A stretch of DNA of 45,780 nucleotides from a virus. Below are positions 24,486-33,105 of the stretch, piece after piece. The stretch lies in the IMG/VR virus record IMGVR_UViG_3300049457_000009, positions 1-45,780 of that record; one strand, written 5' to 3'. The notes beneath the pieces are model-generated. The model saw nothing but the letters and a program-made list of their open reading frames with translations, was not told the origin of the DNA and ran no database searches. The stretch's first letter is position 1, and each line of letters starts with the position of its first letter. The translations under genes were made by a program, and so were the position numbers.

Positions 24486-24959
24486 ATGAACCCCCAAGAT
24501 CTTCCTCCGAAAAGTAATTTAGCTAAATATATGAATCCTAAACGGATGATTACTTGGGATGAAAACGGGATACCCAGATCATTTACCGATTGGCTTCTGC
24601 CTAAAAATAAAATAGATGATATAGTTTTGGCCTCATTTGCCCTTCCTTATGAAGGAACTTTTGATACCAGACTAGAACAGCTAATCCTCGAACCTGAATA
24701 CGAAGGGCTGACTAATATCGAAGTAGCATGTATAAAGCAGGCTAAAAAAGCCGCCTCTGGCGATTTGGAAGCCCTTCGTTTCACTATCGAGCGTATCCTA
24801 GGTAAACCTAAACAAGCTGTTGAACAGACTACAGTAACTATGTCATTGAAAGAATATCTTCAATCGATTGATATTAGCGATATAGTTGACACTGTAGCTA
24901 ATGAAGTAAAAATGGATCCTACCACAGAATCTAACTCTATGGAGGAATATGATGTCTGA
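24486..24959 (+). CDS. Putative terminase small subunit (candidate 1)
   Basis: This 157-residue protein starts two bases after the previous stop. Its middle part (LEQLILEPEYEGLTNIEVACIKQAKKAASGDLEALRFTIERILGKPKQ, given here as two pieces: LEQLILEPEYEGLTN and KKAASGDLEALRFTIERILG) has the S-G-D-x-x-A-x-x-x-x-x-x-R-x-x-GKP pattern seen in phage packaging-associated proteins next to large terminases. A recognition HTH is not obvious. The acidic C-terminus could reach the large subunit. Assignment rests on pattern and position. Confidence 0.55.
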   Translation: MNPQDLPPKSNLAKYMNPKRMITWDENGIPRSFTDWLLPKNKIDDIVLASFALPYEGTFDTRLEQLILEPEYEGLTNIEVACIKQAKKAASGDLEALRFTIERILGKPKQAVEQTTVTMSLKEYLQSIDISDIVDTVANEVKMDPTTESNSMEEYDV

Positions 24960-25194
24960 AAGTAACGCATGGTACGCATATAAAGATTCAAATCCTGGAG
25001 CTATCTTTGGACATAGAATGAAAGCTTGTAAACTTACTCCCGAAGAAGTAGGAAATCGTCTTGGAATTCCTACATTAATAGTAAAGAAATGGTTAGATGG
25101 TAGCAAACCTGTTCCAGTTATGGCCGATGCTTGGATAAGGGCTTATAAGTTTGGATTAGAAATGGAAAAGAAGTTTAATGACAGCAGAAGATAA
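24952..25194 (+). CDS. Small HTH protein before the large terminase (small-subunit candidate 2)
   Basis: The 80-residue product has a helix-turn-helix: LTPEEVGNRLGIPTLIVKKWLDG, as in XRE-type or terminase small-subunit DNA-binding domains. I prefer the second of two adjacent ATGs (24952) because GGAGG is then six bases upstream. It overlaps both neighbours (stop of the previous gene and start of the large terminase), which suggests coupling with packaging rather than a repressor function. It could also regulate late genes. Confidence 0.65.
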   Translation: MSESNAWYAYKDSNPGAIFGHRMKACKLTPEEVGNRLGIPTLIVKKWLDGSKPVPVMADAWIRAYKFGLEMEKKFNDSRR

Positions 25195-26785
25195 GACAAT
25201 AGAAGCATTAAAAGCTCTAAAGAATAATCTCCCCTTATTTGCAAAAAATTGTTTACGTATTGTAAATGAAGAGGGACAGTTAGTTCCTCTTGAGTTTAAT
25301 GAGGATCAATTACTTCTTCATGGGATGATAGAAGAACAACTCGCTAAAATTGGCATGGTTCGTATGGTAGTTCTTAAAGGAAGAAAACAAGGGGTATCGA
25401 CCTATGTTGCGGCTAGGTTTTTCCATAAAGCATTTTTCAATTCATATAAACAAGTTTATATACTTTCTCACTTAACAGGAGCGACTAAAGCACTTTTCCG
25501 AATGGTGAATATATTTTATCTACATCTACCAGCTCCTTTGAGGGGGAAACTTTTAGTAGACAATAGTTTAGAAATGGGATTTGACAACCACTCCATGTAT
25601 ACTGTCGCTACAGCCGGGGAGGGTGAAGTCGGAAGGGGGTCAACCCCCCACTTATTCCATGGATCTGAAGTTGCTTCATATACTCATACAGACGGTATTG
25701 AAACAGGTATATTTCAGGCGATAGCTATGCAATCGGGAACTGAGATGATTCTGGAATCTACTGCTAAAGGAATCGGAAATATATTTCATAAATACGCAAT
25801 AATGGCTTTAGAGAAGACAGGATTATATGAATTAGCTTTTTTACCATGGTTTTTACATAAAGCTAATTCATTACCTATACCGAAAGACAAACTACCTTTT
25901 ATATATGATGAAAAAGAGAAAGAATTATTAGCTAATCATCCTAACATAACCAACGAACAGCTTTACTGGCGTAGAATGGCTAAAGCCGGCAAGGATGACT
26001 GGATGTTTAAGCAGGAATTTCCTGCTACAATACAAGAAGCATTTCAGACTTCGGGGGACTCATTCATTGATGGTCGACGTGTATATGCGGCTCGTAAATC
26101 TACAGTTACAGATAACTTCGCTCCCTATATTGTGGGCATTGACGCCGCCAGATCGGGAGACAGAACTATTTTTGTACATCGTAAAGGTAGGGCAGTCATT
26201 AAGGTGGAGAAATTCTCCAACATGGATGAAATGCGACTGGTCGGACTCGTCTCTTCAATGATTAACAAAGTCAGTCCCGATAAAGTCTTTATTGATGTGG
26301 CTTCGGCTTATGGGGCTATTGATCGTCTAAAGGAATTAGGTTTTGGGAGGATTGTACAAGGAGTACATAACTCTGAGTCCCCAATGAATCCGGAACTATA
26401 TGTCAATAAACGGGCCGAGACGGCTTTTGCTCTACGTGACTGGTTCGATGAGGATGTATCTATACCTGATGATGATGATATCATGTTAGATATACTGGCC
26501 ATTCCAATGTATAAAGAGAGTTCTAACGGGAAGTTTCAATTAGAAAGTAAGGCAAATATTAAGAAATCCTTTGGTAAGTCCCCTGATATCTTTGACGCCT
26601 TCTGTCTGACGTTTGCCTATCCTGTTCGGAATAATAGTCCCACTTTACAAAATACATATCAAGGTTATAATGGAGGTAAGACTATTAAGAAGAGTGAGTT
26701 TATCTCACCTGTTATGAAATCTTTTAACCGAGATTCGGATCAACCCCCTAATAACTCAGGACGTAATTCACATTTTGAGAGGTAA
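25178..26785 (+). CDS. terL: Terminase large subunit
   Basis: The 535-residue DNA-packaging motor has an N-terminal ATPase with Walker A LKGRKQGVST (66-75), a Walker B region ending GSEVA (162-166) in which the usual Asp is Ser but Glu164 remains, and an EST motif (193-195). The C-terminal nuclease has D322 (VGIDAARSGDRT), D373 (FIDVASAYG) and an Asp in SPDIFDAFCLTF. The length is normal. It would cut concatemers and pump DNA into the prohead through the portal encoded downstream. It overlaps the HTH gene by 17 bases. Confidence 0.96.
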   Translation: MTAEDKTIEALKALKNNLPLFAKNCLRIVNEEGQLVPLEFNEDQLLLHGMIEEQLAKIGMVRMVVLKGRKQGVSTYVAARFFHKAFFNSYKQVYILSHLTGATKALFRMVNIFYLHLPAPLRGKLLVDNSLEMGFDNHSMYTVATAGEGEVGRGSTPHLFHGSEVASYTHTDGIETGIFQAIAMQSGTEMILESTAKGIGNIFHKYAIMALEKTGLYELAFLPWFLHKANSLPIPKDKLPFIYDEKEKELLANHPNITNEQLYWRRMAKAGKDDWMFKQEFPATIQEAFQTSGDSFIDGRRVYAARKSTVTDNFAPYIVGIDAARSGDRTIFVHRKGRAVIKVEKFSNMDEMRLVGLVSSMINKVSPDKVFIDVASAYGAIDRLKELGFGRIVQGVHNSESPMNPELYVNKRAETAFALRDWFDEDVSIPDDDDIMLDILAIPMYKESSNGKFQLESKANIKKSFGKSPDIFDAFCLTFAYPVRNNSPTLQNTYQGYNGGKTIKKSEFISPVMKSFNRDSDQPPNNSGRNSHFER

Positions 26786-26787
26786 TT

Positions 26788-27015
26788 ATGGCCCCTTTTC
26801 TTATCCCTGTTGCCGCTTCTGTAGCCGGTGCCGCTATCACCGGTATGATGAATAAAGGTGGCAAAATGGCTAAAATGCCTACTGTTGCCGCTCCTCCTAC
26901 TGGTGATCAAGATAAGACCCCCGGACAAATCTCTAATCCTGCATTAGCTAACGCAGCCAGCCAGAATACTCTTTCCAATTCTAATACTACTTCAGGTAAA
27001 TTACTAGGAGGTTAA
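26788..27015 (+). CDS. Small hydrophobic-start protein between terminase and portal (75 residues)
   Basis: Begins MAPFLIPVAASVAGAAITGMM, an Ala/Gly-rich hydrophobic segment that could span a membrane or pack in a virion, followed by a disordered Pro/Thr/Asn/Ser-rich tail ending GKLLGG. GAGG precedes the ATG. Podovirus genomes often have such a small protein before the portal; it may be a head or ejection component. Function unknown. Confidence 0.7.
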   Translation: MAPFLIPVAASVAGAAITGMMNKGGKMAKMPTVAAPPTGDQDKTPGQISNPALANAASQNTLSNSNTTSGKLLGG

Positions 27016-27016
27016 T

Positions 27017-27199
27017 ATGGCCGGACTTTTCGGGGGCCATCACGGTGGTGGTAAACCAAAGCCAGTAGCGGCCCCAACTCCAACTCCTACTCCCGCAAAT
27101 GCTAATGGTGCTATTGCAGGAGTTAGTCAGAATTATGGAAGTAATAATATGCTGTCTAATCAGGCACAAATAGCCCGTGGCAGTTTCTTAGGAAGTTAA
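27017..27199 (+). CDS. Small Gly/Pro/Asn-rich protein before the portal (60 residues)
   Basis: Starts MAGLFGGHHGGGKPK after AGGAGG, the best kind of site, one base beyond the previous stop. The tail (QNYGSNNMLSNQAQIARGSFLGS) resembles the tail of the preceding protein (Asn/Ser-rich, ending in a G-x-x-L-G form), so the two may be related. No domain. Probably a small virion protein. Confidence 0.65.
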   Translation: MAGLFGGHHGGGKPKPVAAPTPTPTPANANGAIAGVSQNYGSNNMLSNQAQIARGSFLGS

Positions 27200-27200
27200 T

Positions 27201-28988
27201 ATGAACCTAGGTGACGTACAAGATTCATACAATGAGCCGAATATGCAAAGCGAGAACGGGCCATCTGAAAGCCCATTAGCGAGAGTGCGCCGTCGCTATG
27301 AGGCCATGAGGCGGAATAAATCACCTTGGATACAAATCTATGATACGATTGCCCGGTATATTCTAGGTCGTCGTAATTTTATGACTCAATATGAACTTCT
27401 CCCGCAAGACTATTTTGATTCCTATATCTTCGACACTACTGCTATTTCTGCCAATCATATTTTGGCCTCATCTAATGTAGGCGCTCTTTGGCCTTCAGGA
27501 GCAAAAACCTTTACAATTGAAATACTTCCTGAGATGGTTGATCAGATTAATGATACTCAGGAGATAGAAGCATATTTTGAATTTGTTACAAAAACTTTAG
27601 CAAATATAATGGATAACCCAAAATGTGGGTTTCTAACGACTTTAGAAGAGTACATGATTGAACAAGGAGCTTTCGGGACTTCTGCTATTATAGTAGAAGA
27701 ACAGGATGATCTTCATGTTCCGGTGGTCTTTCGTCCTGTAAGTGCTAGAGATATTTTCATTGATATGAATGGTAAGTATCAAGTTGATACAGTTTATATC
27801 AAACGAAGAATGACCTTACGACAGATTCAAAAAGAATACGGTACTGCTTCCTTCACTGATGGAGAAATTGGGGATTTAGATGATTGGACAAACTGGAAAA
27901 AATATGACATTATTATCGCCATCCAACCGAGAGAGGATTATGATCCGAACAGTCCAACGAACCTTAACTTTCCTTATAGCAGCATCCATATTGATTACAC
28001 GCGTAACCGGTTATTAAGAGAATCTGGCTATAAAGAAATGCCAGTATTTGTAGGACGGTTTTGGCATACCCTTAATGAACTTTATGGCCGTGGCCCTGGA
28101 GTTGTGGCTTTGCCCGATATACGAGAACTGAATCAGTTACGATATGATTTGATATGCGCCTCTGAGAAACTTATGTTCCCCCCGGTATCGGTTATAGATG
28201 GCTGTATAATGGGGAATGGAGTAGTTGATTTATCCGCTAAAGGTATAAATGTAGTATCTGTATCGGGAAAAATGCAGGGTTATAGTGGCAGACCTATTGA
28301 ACAAACTATTGATGTAGGTAATCCGCAGTGGGCATTTACTCGTTTACAAGACTTAATACAAACCATAAAAGACCATTTTTTTCTTGATCGCATCATGGAT
28401 CTCAATAACGAAACTCGTATGACATTAGGTGAGGCAAATATACGGAATCAACTCCGTGGCCAATCCTTGAATACAATCTATAGCCGTCAAGAGAAAGAAG
28501 TATTAGAACCTGCTATTGAACGAACTTTCAATATCTGCCTAGAGAAAGGTTTACTAGGGGTTGTTAAAGGCTCTTTAGAAGAAGCTAAATTAATGATGCA
28601 GGGTATACAACCGATGTATATCCCAGATAGCATCGTTAATCGTATGATGAAAGGACAAGATGTTTATCGAGTCCGATTTATCTCACCCGCTTCGCAAATC
28701 AGGAATGCTCAAGAATTGGCCGGTATAACACAAACTCTTCAAGTAGCACAAGAATTAGCTCAGATTAAGCCCGATGTGCTTGACTGGATTGATGAGGATT
28801 ATACATTTAGAGCTATGGCTCAATTAGCCGGCGCCCCTTCTAAAATGATTAAATCCTCACAAGAAGTAGCACAAAATAGACAAGCACAAGCACAAGCACA
28901 AGCACAACAACAACAAATGGAAATGGCGCTACAAGGTGCGCAAGCCGCTGGACATCTGAGCAAAGCGGCTGAACAACAACCTCAATAA
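27201..28988 (+). CDS. Portal (head-to-tail connector) protein
   Basis: The 595-residue protein fits the podovirus head-to-tail connector family (PF12236). It has the early RRRYEAMRRNKSPWIQIYDTIARYI region, DSYIFDTTAISANHILASS, a central ELYGRGPGVVALPDIRELNQL signature, and a Gln/Ala-rich C-terminal tail (QAQAQAQAQQQQM) that is a typical barrel or crown extension. Twelve copies would form the ring through which DNA passes. It follows the terminase by the usual phage order. Confidence 0.95.
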   Translation: MNLGDVQDSYNEPNMQSENGPSESPLARVRRRYEAMRRNKSPWIQIYDTIARYILGRRNFMTQYELLPQDYFDSYIFDTTAISANHILASSNVGALWPSGAKTFTIEILPEMVDQINDTQEIEAYFEFVTKTLANIMDNPKCGFLTTLEEYMIEQGAFGTSAIIVEEQDDLHVPVVFRPVSARDIFIDMNGKYQVDTVYIKRRMTLRQIQKEYGTASFTDGEIGDLDDWTNWKKYDIIIAIQPREDYDPNSPTNLNFPYSSIHIDYTRNRLLRESGYKEMPVFVGRFWHTLNELYGRGPGVVALPDIRELNQLRYDLICASEKLMFPPVSVIDGCIMGNGVVDLSAKGINVVSVSGKMQGYSGRPIEQTIDVGNPQWAFTRLQDLIQTIKDHFFLDRIMDLNNETRMTLGEANIRNQLRGQSLNTIYSRQEKEVLEPAIERTFNICLEKGLLGVVKGSLEEAKLMMQGIQPMYIPDSIVNRMMKGQDVYRVRFISPASQIRNAQELAGITQTLQVAQELAQIKPDVLDWIDEDYTFRAMAQLAGAPSKMIKSSQEVAQNRQAQAQAQAQQQQMEMALQGAQAAGHLSKAAEQQPQ

Positions 28989-29001
28989 AGGATAAAGCAA
29001 A

Positions 29002-29409
29002 ATGGATAGAGAAGATTACATAACTCAATATTGGGATTTAAATGAGCGCCATCCCCATATGGATGAACGGCCGGAACCGAATCATATGAAAGGTCATTTT
29101 GACCCAGAATACGAGAAAGTTCTACAAGAAAATAAGCAGTACCATTTATCTGAAAATAATGATAAAGCTAATTATGAACAGAAGATGTTGACTGAGGCTT
29201 TTAATCGATTAGTTCAGACTGAAGATGGTTATAGAGTATTCCGTTGGCTTTGTGATTACCTCTCCTTTAAAGGTAGTGTAATGGCTATGGTGAACGGTAA
29301 AGCAGATACAGAATCTATGATATTTAACGAAGCTCGTCGATTAGTATGGATGGCTGTTAGAAAATTTTTGAATATAAGTAACCGTAATAAAATAGAGGAA
29401 GATAGATAA
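29002..29409 (+). CDS. Bbp19-like phage protein
   Basis: The 135-residue product has the pattern EAFNRLVQTEDGYRVFRWLCDYLSFK in its middle. This matches the Bbp19 family (named from Bordetella phage BPP-1), small proteins found between portal and scaffold in related podoviruses. The N-terminal 60 residues are acidic and His-rich. The function is unknown; a head-assembly role is inferred from position. Its stop overlaps the next start as TAATG. Confidence 0.75.
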   Translation: MDREDYITQYWDLNERHPHMDERPEPNHMKGHFDPEYEKVLQENKQYHLSENNDKANYEQKMLTEAFNRLVQTEDGYRVFRWLCDYLSFKGSVMAMVNGKADTESMIFNEARRLVWMAVRKFLNISNRNKIEEDR

Positions 29410-30314
29410 TGTCTTTAGATGATATGACTCAGGAAGTTGTTGTACAAGAAGCAGCCCCTCAGATCGCCCCCTCAGTTAATTTAAGTGATACCTTTATATC
29501 ATCAGTTCCCGAACAATATCGGACTGAATCTTTTGTTCAAGATATTGCGAGAACTGAAGATCCTACCCAAGAGTTGTGGACAAAGTTTGCTGGGATGCAT
29601 TCAGCATTGCAGACTCAACCCGGTGGAATGCCCGCTATTGATGCGTCAGCAGAGGATTGGGCTAAATGGAGTTCAGCAATTGCGCCCAAAGATGTTAGTG
29701 TTTACGGGGATTTGAAACCTGTTATTGATGAAAGTAAAGCTCATATTAAGGACTTACTGGACCCCGTATATACTCCAGAAATCATGGGAATGGTTATGGA
29801 AAATGCTCGACAGTTAGGTGTTCAACCCCATCAAATGAAAGGCCTGATCGATACTTTTAATAATCTGCAAGTTCAAGCAGCAGAAGATTATTACAATTCT
29901 CAACAACAGGCCAGCCAGGAATATAATCAACAGTTTGATGACTTTTGTGCAAAGCAATTTGGCAAAGACAGAGATAAAATTGTTGGTGAAGGATTCAATT
30001 TCATTGCCCAGAATGTATCGAAGGATTTGGTTACTCATGTTAATAACCTGCCTAATGAAGCACTTGCAACTGTAGCCGCTCTTGCCTATAACCTAAAACA
30101 GAAATATGGTGTGGAAGATAGACTTCCTCAAGCAGATTCTCTTTATACCGGTGGCGGTGGGGATATCGTATCTCTTAAATCAGCCATTGGTGAAAAGATG
30201 AACAGTCCAGAATATAGGAATGCTTTTGATGCAAGACATAACCAAATAGTAGCCGAAGTCCAACAGTTGAGTTCACAATTAGCTAGGTTGACTCAACCTC
30301 GGAAAGGTTACTAA
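29409..30314 (+). CDS. Putative scaffolding protein
   Basis: This 301-residue protein is acidic and Gln-rich with predicted long helices (QVQAAEDYYNSQQQASQEYNQQFDDF). It begins with a disordered region (QEVVVQEAAPQIAPSVN). This profile and its place just before the capsid gene fit a head scaffold. There is no catalytic motif. A W/S segment (AEDWAKWSS, about residue 81) is common in phage scaffolds. Start and stop overlap the neighbours (TAATG), suggesting coupled expression. Confidence 0.8.
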   Translation: MSLDDMTQEVVVQEAAPQIAPSVNLSDTFISSVPEQYRTESFVQDIARTEDPTQELWTKFAGMHSALQTQPGGMPAIDASAEDWAKWSSAIAPKDVSVYGDLKPVIDESKAHIKDLLDPVYTPEIMGMVMENARQLGVQPHQMKGLIDTFNNLQVQAAEDYYNSQQQASQEYNQQFDDFCAKQFGKDRDKIVGEGFNFIAQNVSKDLVTHVNNLPNEALATVAALAYNLKQKYGVEDRLPQADSLYTGGGGDIVSLKSAIGEKMNSPEYRNAFDARHNQIVAEVQQLSSQLARLTQPRKGY

Positions 30315-30886
30315 TGTTTGCCCCATCAATTAAACTAGATAAAAACCAATTATATTATATTTATCAATTTAAGCATGTTTTTAACAAGGCATCAGGATTA
30401 ACTAATGTCCCTTGGCAACTGTTAGCAGGAATTTGGACCCGTGAGAGTTTTTCTGTAGCGAGTCCAAAAACTCCCGGGGGTCCAATGCAATTCGATCCCC
30501 CTTTATCATTTAGTCAAATAACCTCTTTACTTCATAAATATACTAATCTAACTACTATAGATATAGAAAAATACGCAAGAAAAGGCGCGAATGATTTTCC
30601 AATTGCTGTAATATGCGCGGCCTGTTTTCTTCTTGAAAAGATGAATGGAAAACCGATTAGAACAGACGCAGATATCATGACAGCCGCTTGGAGATATAAT
30701 GGCGCAGTCGGTCATAATCCAACCAATAGCCCTTATGTGTATAATGGTTTTGATGCTGAACATAATGGTATGCGACTAATTGGCACTATACCAGATGGAC
30801 ATGGTGGGCGAAAAAAAGTTGATATAGTTGATCATAGGCCTGGGGCATTTACTGTTTATACACAATTAGTAACAGAAAATATTTGA
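30314..30886 (+). CDS. Lytic transglycosylase-like peptidoglycan hydrolase
   Basis: This 190-residue protein looks like an SLT/lysozyme-type lytic transglycosylase. VPWQLLAGIWTRES includes E44 at the catalytic position, GGPMQFDP (55-62) corresponds to the G-x-MQ-x-x-P motif, and MTAAWRYNG corresponds to the later A-x-x-YN motif. It has no signal peptide. It could be the endolysin or a virion enzyme. It sits between scaffold and capsid, away from any holin-like gene, which is unusual. Start overlaps the scaffold stop. Confidence 0.8.
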   Translation: MFAPSIKLDKNQLYYIYQFKHVFNKASGLTNVPWQLLAGIWTRESFSVASPKTPGGPMQFDPPLSFSQITSLLHKYTNLTTIDIEKYARKGANDFPIAVICAACFLLEKMNGKPIRTDADIMTAAWRYNGAVGHNPTNSPYVYNGFDAEHNGMRLIGTIPDGHGGRKKVDIVDHRPGAFTVYTQLVTENI

Positions 30887-30914
30887 TTGTAAATAATTAT
30901 TACCCTGTTATAAT
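30887..30914 (+). promoter_or_regulatory. Extended -10 promoter for the major capsid gene
   Basis: -35 TTGTAA (30887-30892), 16-base spacer, consensus -10 TATAAT (30909-30914) preceded by TGT (extended -10). Predicted start is near 30921, 37 bases before the capsid ATG. It is the only clear promoter seen inside the structural genes. Confidence 0.75.
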
Positions 30915-30957
30915 AAATGTATTGGGTTTAGGCCATGTAAATAAGAGGATTTTTAGA

Positions 30958-31884
30958 ATGACTATTACTGGCAACTATGCTGATGAAACAGCACTTACAG
31001 TTTTTGACCGTACGCTTGAGCATATCTTTTTTCAGACTAACTTTCGTTGCGAAAAGTTCTTGAAAAGAGCACCTTTCTCCCCTGATAATAAAGGGAAGAT
31101 CAAACGTATCAACCGTATCTTCTCGGAAGGTTTGCCAGTTGAGTTGACTGAACGGTTCACCCCGATTGCACCAACTCGAGAAACTAAATTCGATAGTCGT
31201 TGGATAGCTACTCAAACCTTGGTAGCTACTGAATTTGTAGATGAGAAAGATATCCAGGAATCCCTACTTGATCCTACTGGTGAATTGGCTCAACGTCAAG
31301 TTGAAGCATTCAACCGGAAACTGGACATCGATGTAGTTCACGCTATGTTCGCACCTGTTATGATTGGTGGATCCGAATCAGTAATGAGCCAACTCTCATT
31401 TGCAGCGGATGGCGGACAAATCATCGATATGACGGCTGGTGCTACTTATGAAGATCTATTAAGTATCAATCAAACCTTCATTGATCGTGAAGTAGCTAAC
31501 AACGGCCCCCTCAACAAATATATGTCAATTGATGGTACGATGAACACTCAGTTCTTAAATGAAATCGAATTGACCTCTGGTGATTATACTCGGGTTAATA
31601 CGATTGATGCTGGTGAAATCCAAACTGCCGCCGGTATCGAGTTCATCCGTTTCGGTTCCGGTACCGATGTTCCTGATCCTATCTTGCCGGTAGCAAGCGG
31701 TGTTAGAACTGGTTTCTGTGTCACCGACAAAGCAATGCAGTTCTGTGTTCAACAAGAACTCAGCACTTTGGTAGAACGGGATCCCTCCCACTACGATACC
31801 TGGAGAATCATAACCAAAATGCGTTATGGTCTGCTTCGGTTGGATGCCCGTCATGTACTAAAAGTCTTAACGACCGCAAGTTAA
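30958..31884 (+). CDS. Major capsid protein
   Basis: The 308-residue protein begins MTITGNYADETALTVFDRT after AGAGGA with good spacing. A TTG at 30883 would extend the frame upstream through the promoter and is not used. Position after scaffold, length, even composition, dedicated promoter and codon-level quality fit the shell protein. Motifs: TRETKFDSRWIAT, FVDEKDIQESLLDPTGELAQRQ, and a C-terminal RIITKMRYGLLRLDARHV, which resembles podovirus coat proteins with the HK97 fold. The fold is inferred. Confidence 0.88.
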   Translation: MTITGNYADETALTVFDRTLEHIFFQTNFRCEKFLKRAPFSPDNKGKIKRINRIFSEGLPVELTERFTPIAPTRETKFDSRWIATQTLVATEFVDEKDIQESLLDPTGELAQRQVEAFNRKLDIDVVHAMFAPVMIGGSESVMSQLSFAADGGQIIDMTAGATYEDLLSINQTFIDREVANNGPLNKYMSIDGTMNTQFLNEIELTSGDYTRVNTIDAGEIQTAAGIEFIRFGSGTDVPDPILPVASGVRTGFCVTDKAMQFCVQQELSTLVERDPSHYDTWRIITKMRYGLLRLDARHVLKVLTTAS

Positions 31885-31899
31885 TAGGAGATCACATAA

Positions 31900-32436
31900 A
31901 TGGCAGTTGTCGATATCTACGCAAATCCGATTGAGCAGAGTGCTAAATCATCTGCTTTAGGCGTCGGGATTCCTTCCTCACGTACGATCTCCGTATTCGC
32001 TGGCCGTGGCGAAGAGATGATGGAAATGATCCAACTTCTAACTATTACCGCTGGCGATAGCGCCGGTTCAGTATACCGCCTCTTCAATTCAGTTCCCGCG
32101 AAATATTACCTGGATGATGTTGAAATATTGAACCCTGCGGTTGCTGGGGCATCTGATGTAGATCTTGGATTCTATCTCCCTTTCTTTGGAGCGGTTGTAG
32201 ATGCCAATGCATTAGGTGATGCTCTGGATTTGACCGTCGCTCATACTTATCCAAACCCTTTACATGCCGCTAATAATCTAACTGTTGCACAACGGATTCA
32301 ACCCCTCTGGCAAATTGATGGCGGCGTATTTGATAAAGAGCCTAATGCATTAGACTTGGCTTTAACTTTGAATACTGCTGCAACGGCTACCGCAGTAATT
32401 TATGTGAAAGCTAGATTCATTACGCCTGTAAGTTAA
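31900..32436 (+). CDS. Putative head decoration/accessory protein
   Basis: This 178-residue, beta-rich, Ala/Val-rich protein lies 15 bases after the capsid gene with AGGAG in between. It has no catalytic motif. The position and composition (TITAGDSAGSVYRLFNSVPA, then DVDLGFYLPFF) fit a capsid-stabilising or decoration protein of BPP-1-like podoviruses. Identification rests mainly on gene order. Confidence 0.7.
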   Translation: MAVVDIYANPIEQSAKSSALGVGIPSSRTISVFAGRGEEMMEMIQLLTITAGDSAGSVYRLFNSVPAKYYLDDVEILNPAVAGASDVDLGFYLPFFGAVVDANALGDALDLTVAHTYPNPLHAANNLTVAQRIQPLWQIDGGVFDKEPNALDLALTLNTAATATAVIYVKARFITPVS

Positions 32437-32451
32437 TCGAGGCGGTGAACA

Positions 32452-33105
32452 ATGCCCGCTCCACAGTCCCCCGTCGATATCTGTAATCTTGCTCTAGACT
32501 ATCTAGGGCAAGATTCTGTTATCGCTTCTATAACATTACCAGAAAGTCGCGAAGAGATCATAATGTCCCATCATTATGATTTAACGCGGCAATGTCTATT
32601 AAGAGCGCACGCCTTCTCATTTGCTTGGACAGAAGCTACACTGGCAAAAACACGGGGGCAAACTCAAGATTATAAAGAAGGATTTCTACTTCCAGCGGAT
32701 AGCCTGCGATTAATGCGTATAGGCTCTTCAATATTTCCTATTAATGATTACCGGATAGAAGATAGAACTATTTTGGTAAGCGGTCTTTTCACAGCTCCTT
32801 CTATCTCTTCTTTAATAATTCAATACATTCGAGATGAAGAACGAGTTGAGTTGATGGAGCCTTTATTCATCCAATTACTGGCCTTAGAACTTGCTAATCG
32901 CCTGTCCTATAAATTCAACCGATCTGTTGAACAACAGCAAGAGATAAATAAACTACTTGTTCAAGAGACAGCTAAATGCGTTGGGACCCGTTGGCAAGAA
33001 AGCAAACCTAGACGTGTTGACCTATCGAGAGCTATCCAAGCTAGATATATTCAAACAGAATTCATTATAGCCCCAAATGAGATATATTGGTTAAATGTGC
33101 CATAA
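32452..33105 (+). CDS. Tail tubular protein A (gp11-like adaptor)
   Basis: The 217-residue protein has the T7 gp11 family pattern: ICNLALDYLGQDSVIASIT near the N-terminus, then HYDLTRQCLLRAHAFSFAWTEATLAK (helix and W), and ALELANRLSYKFNRSVEQQQ. It forms the dodecameric adaptor between portal and nozzle. The stop overlaps the next start as TAATG. A GAGGCGG site precedes its ATG. Confidence 0.9.
   Translation: MPAPQSPVDICNLALDYLGQDSVIASITLPESREEIIMSHHYDLTRQCLLRAHAFSFAWTEATLAKTRGQTQDYKEGFLLPADSLRLMRIGSSIFPINDYRIEDRTILVSGLFTAPSISSLIIQYIRDEERVELMEPLFIQLLALELANRLSYKFNRSVEQQQEINKLLVQETAKCVGTRWQESKPRRVDLSRAIQARYIQTEFIIAPNEIYWLNVP

Noticed and set aside
30883-30957. Upstream TTG start extending the capsid protein by 25 residues
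   Set aside because: The stretch contains the promoter and has no ribosome binding site, while ATG 30958 has AGAGGA at good spacing.
33087-33104. TTG start six codons upstream for the nozzle protein
   Set aside because: ATG 33105 overlaps the previous stop as TAATG, and the conserved N-terminus MPKLNASYTDFS begins there.
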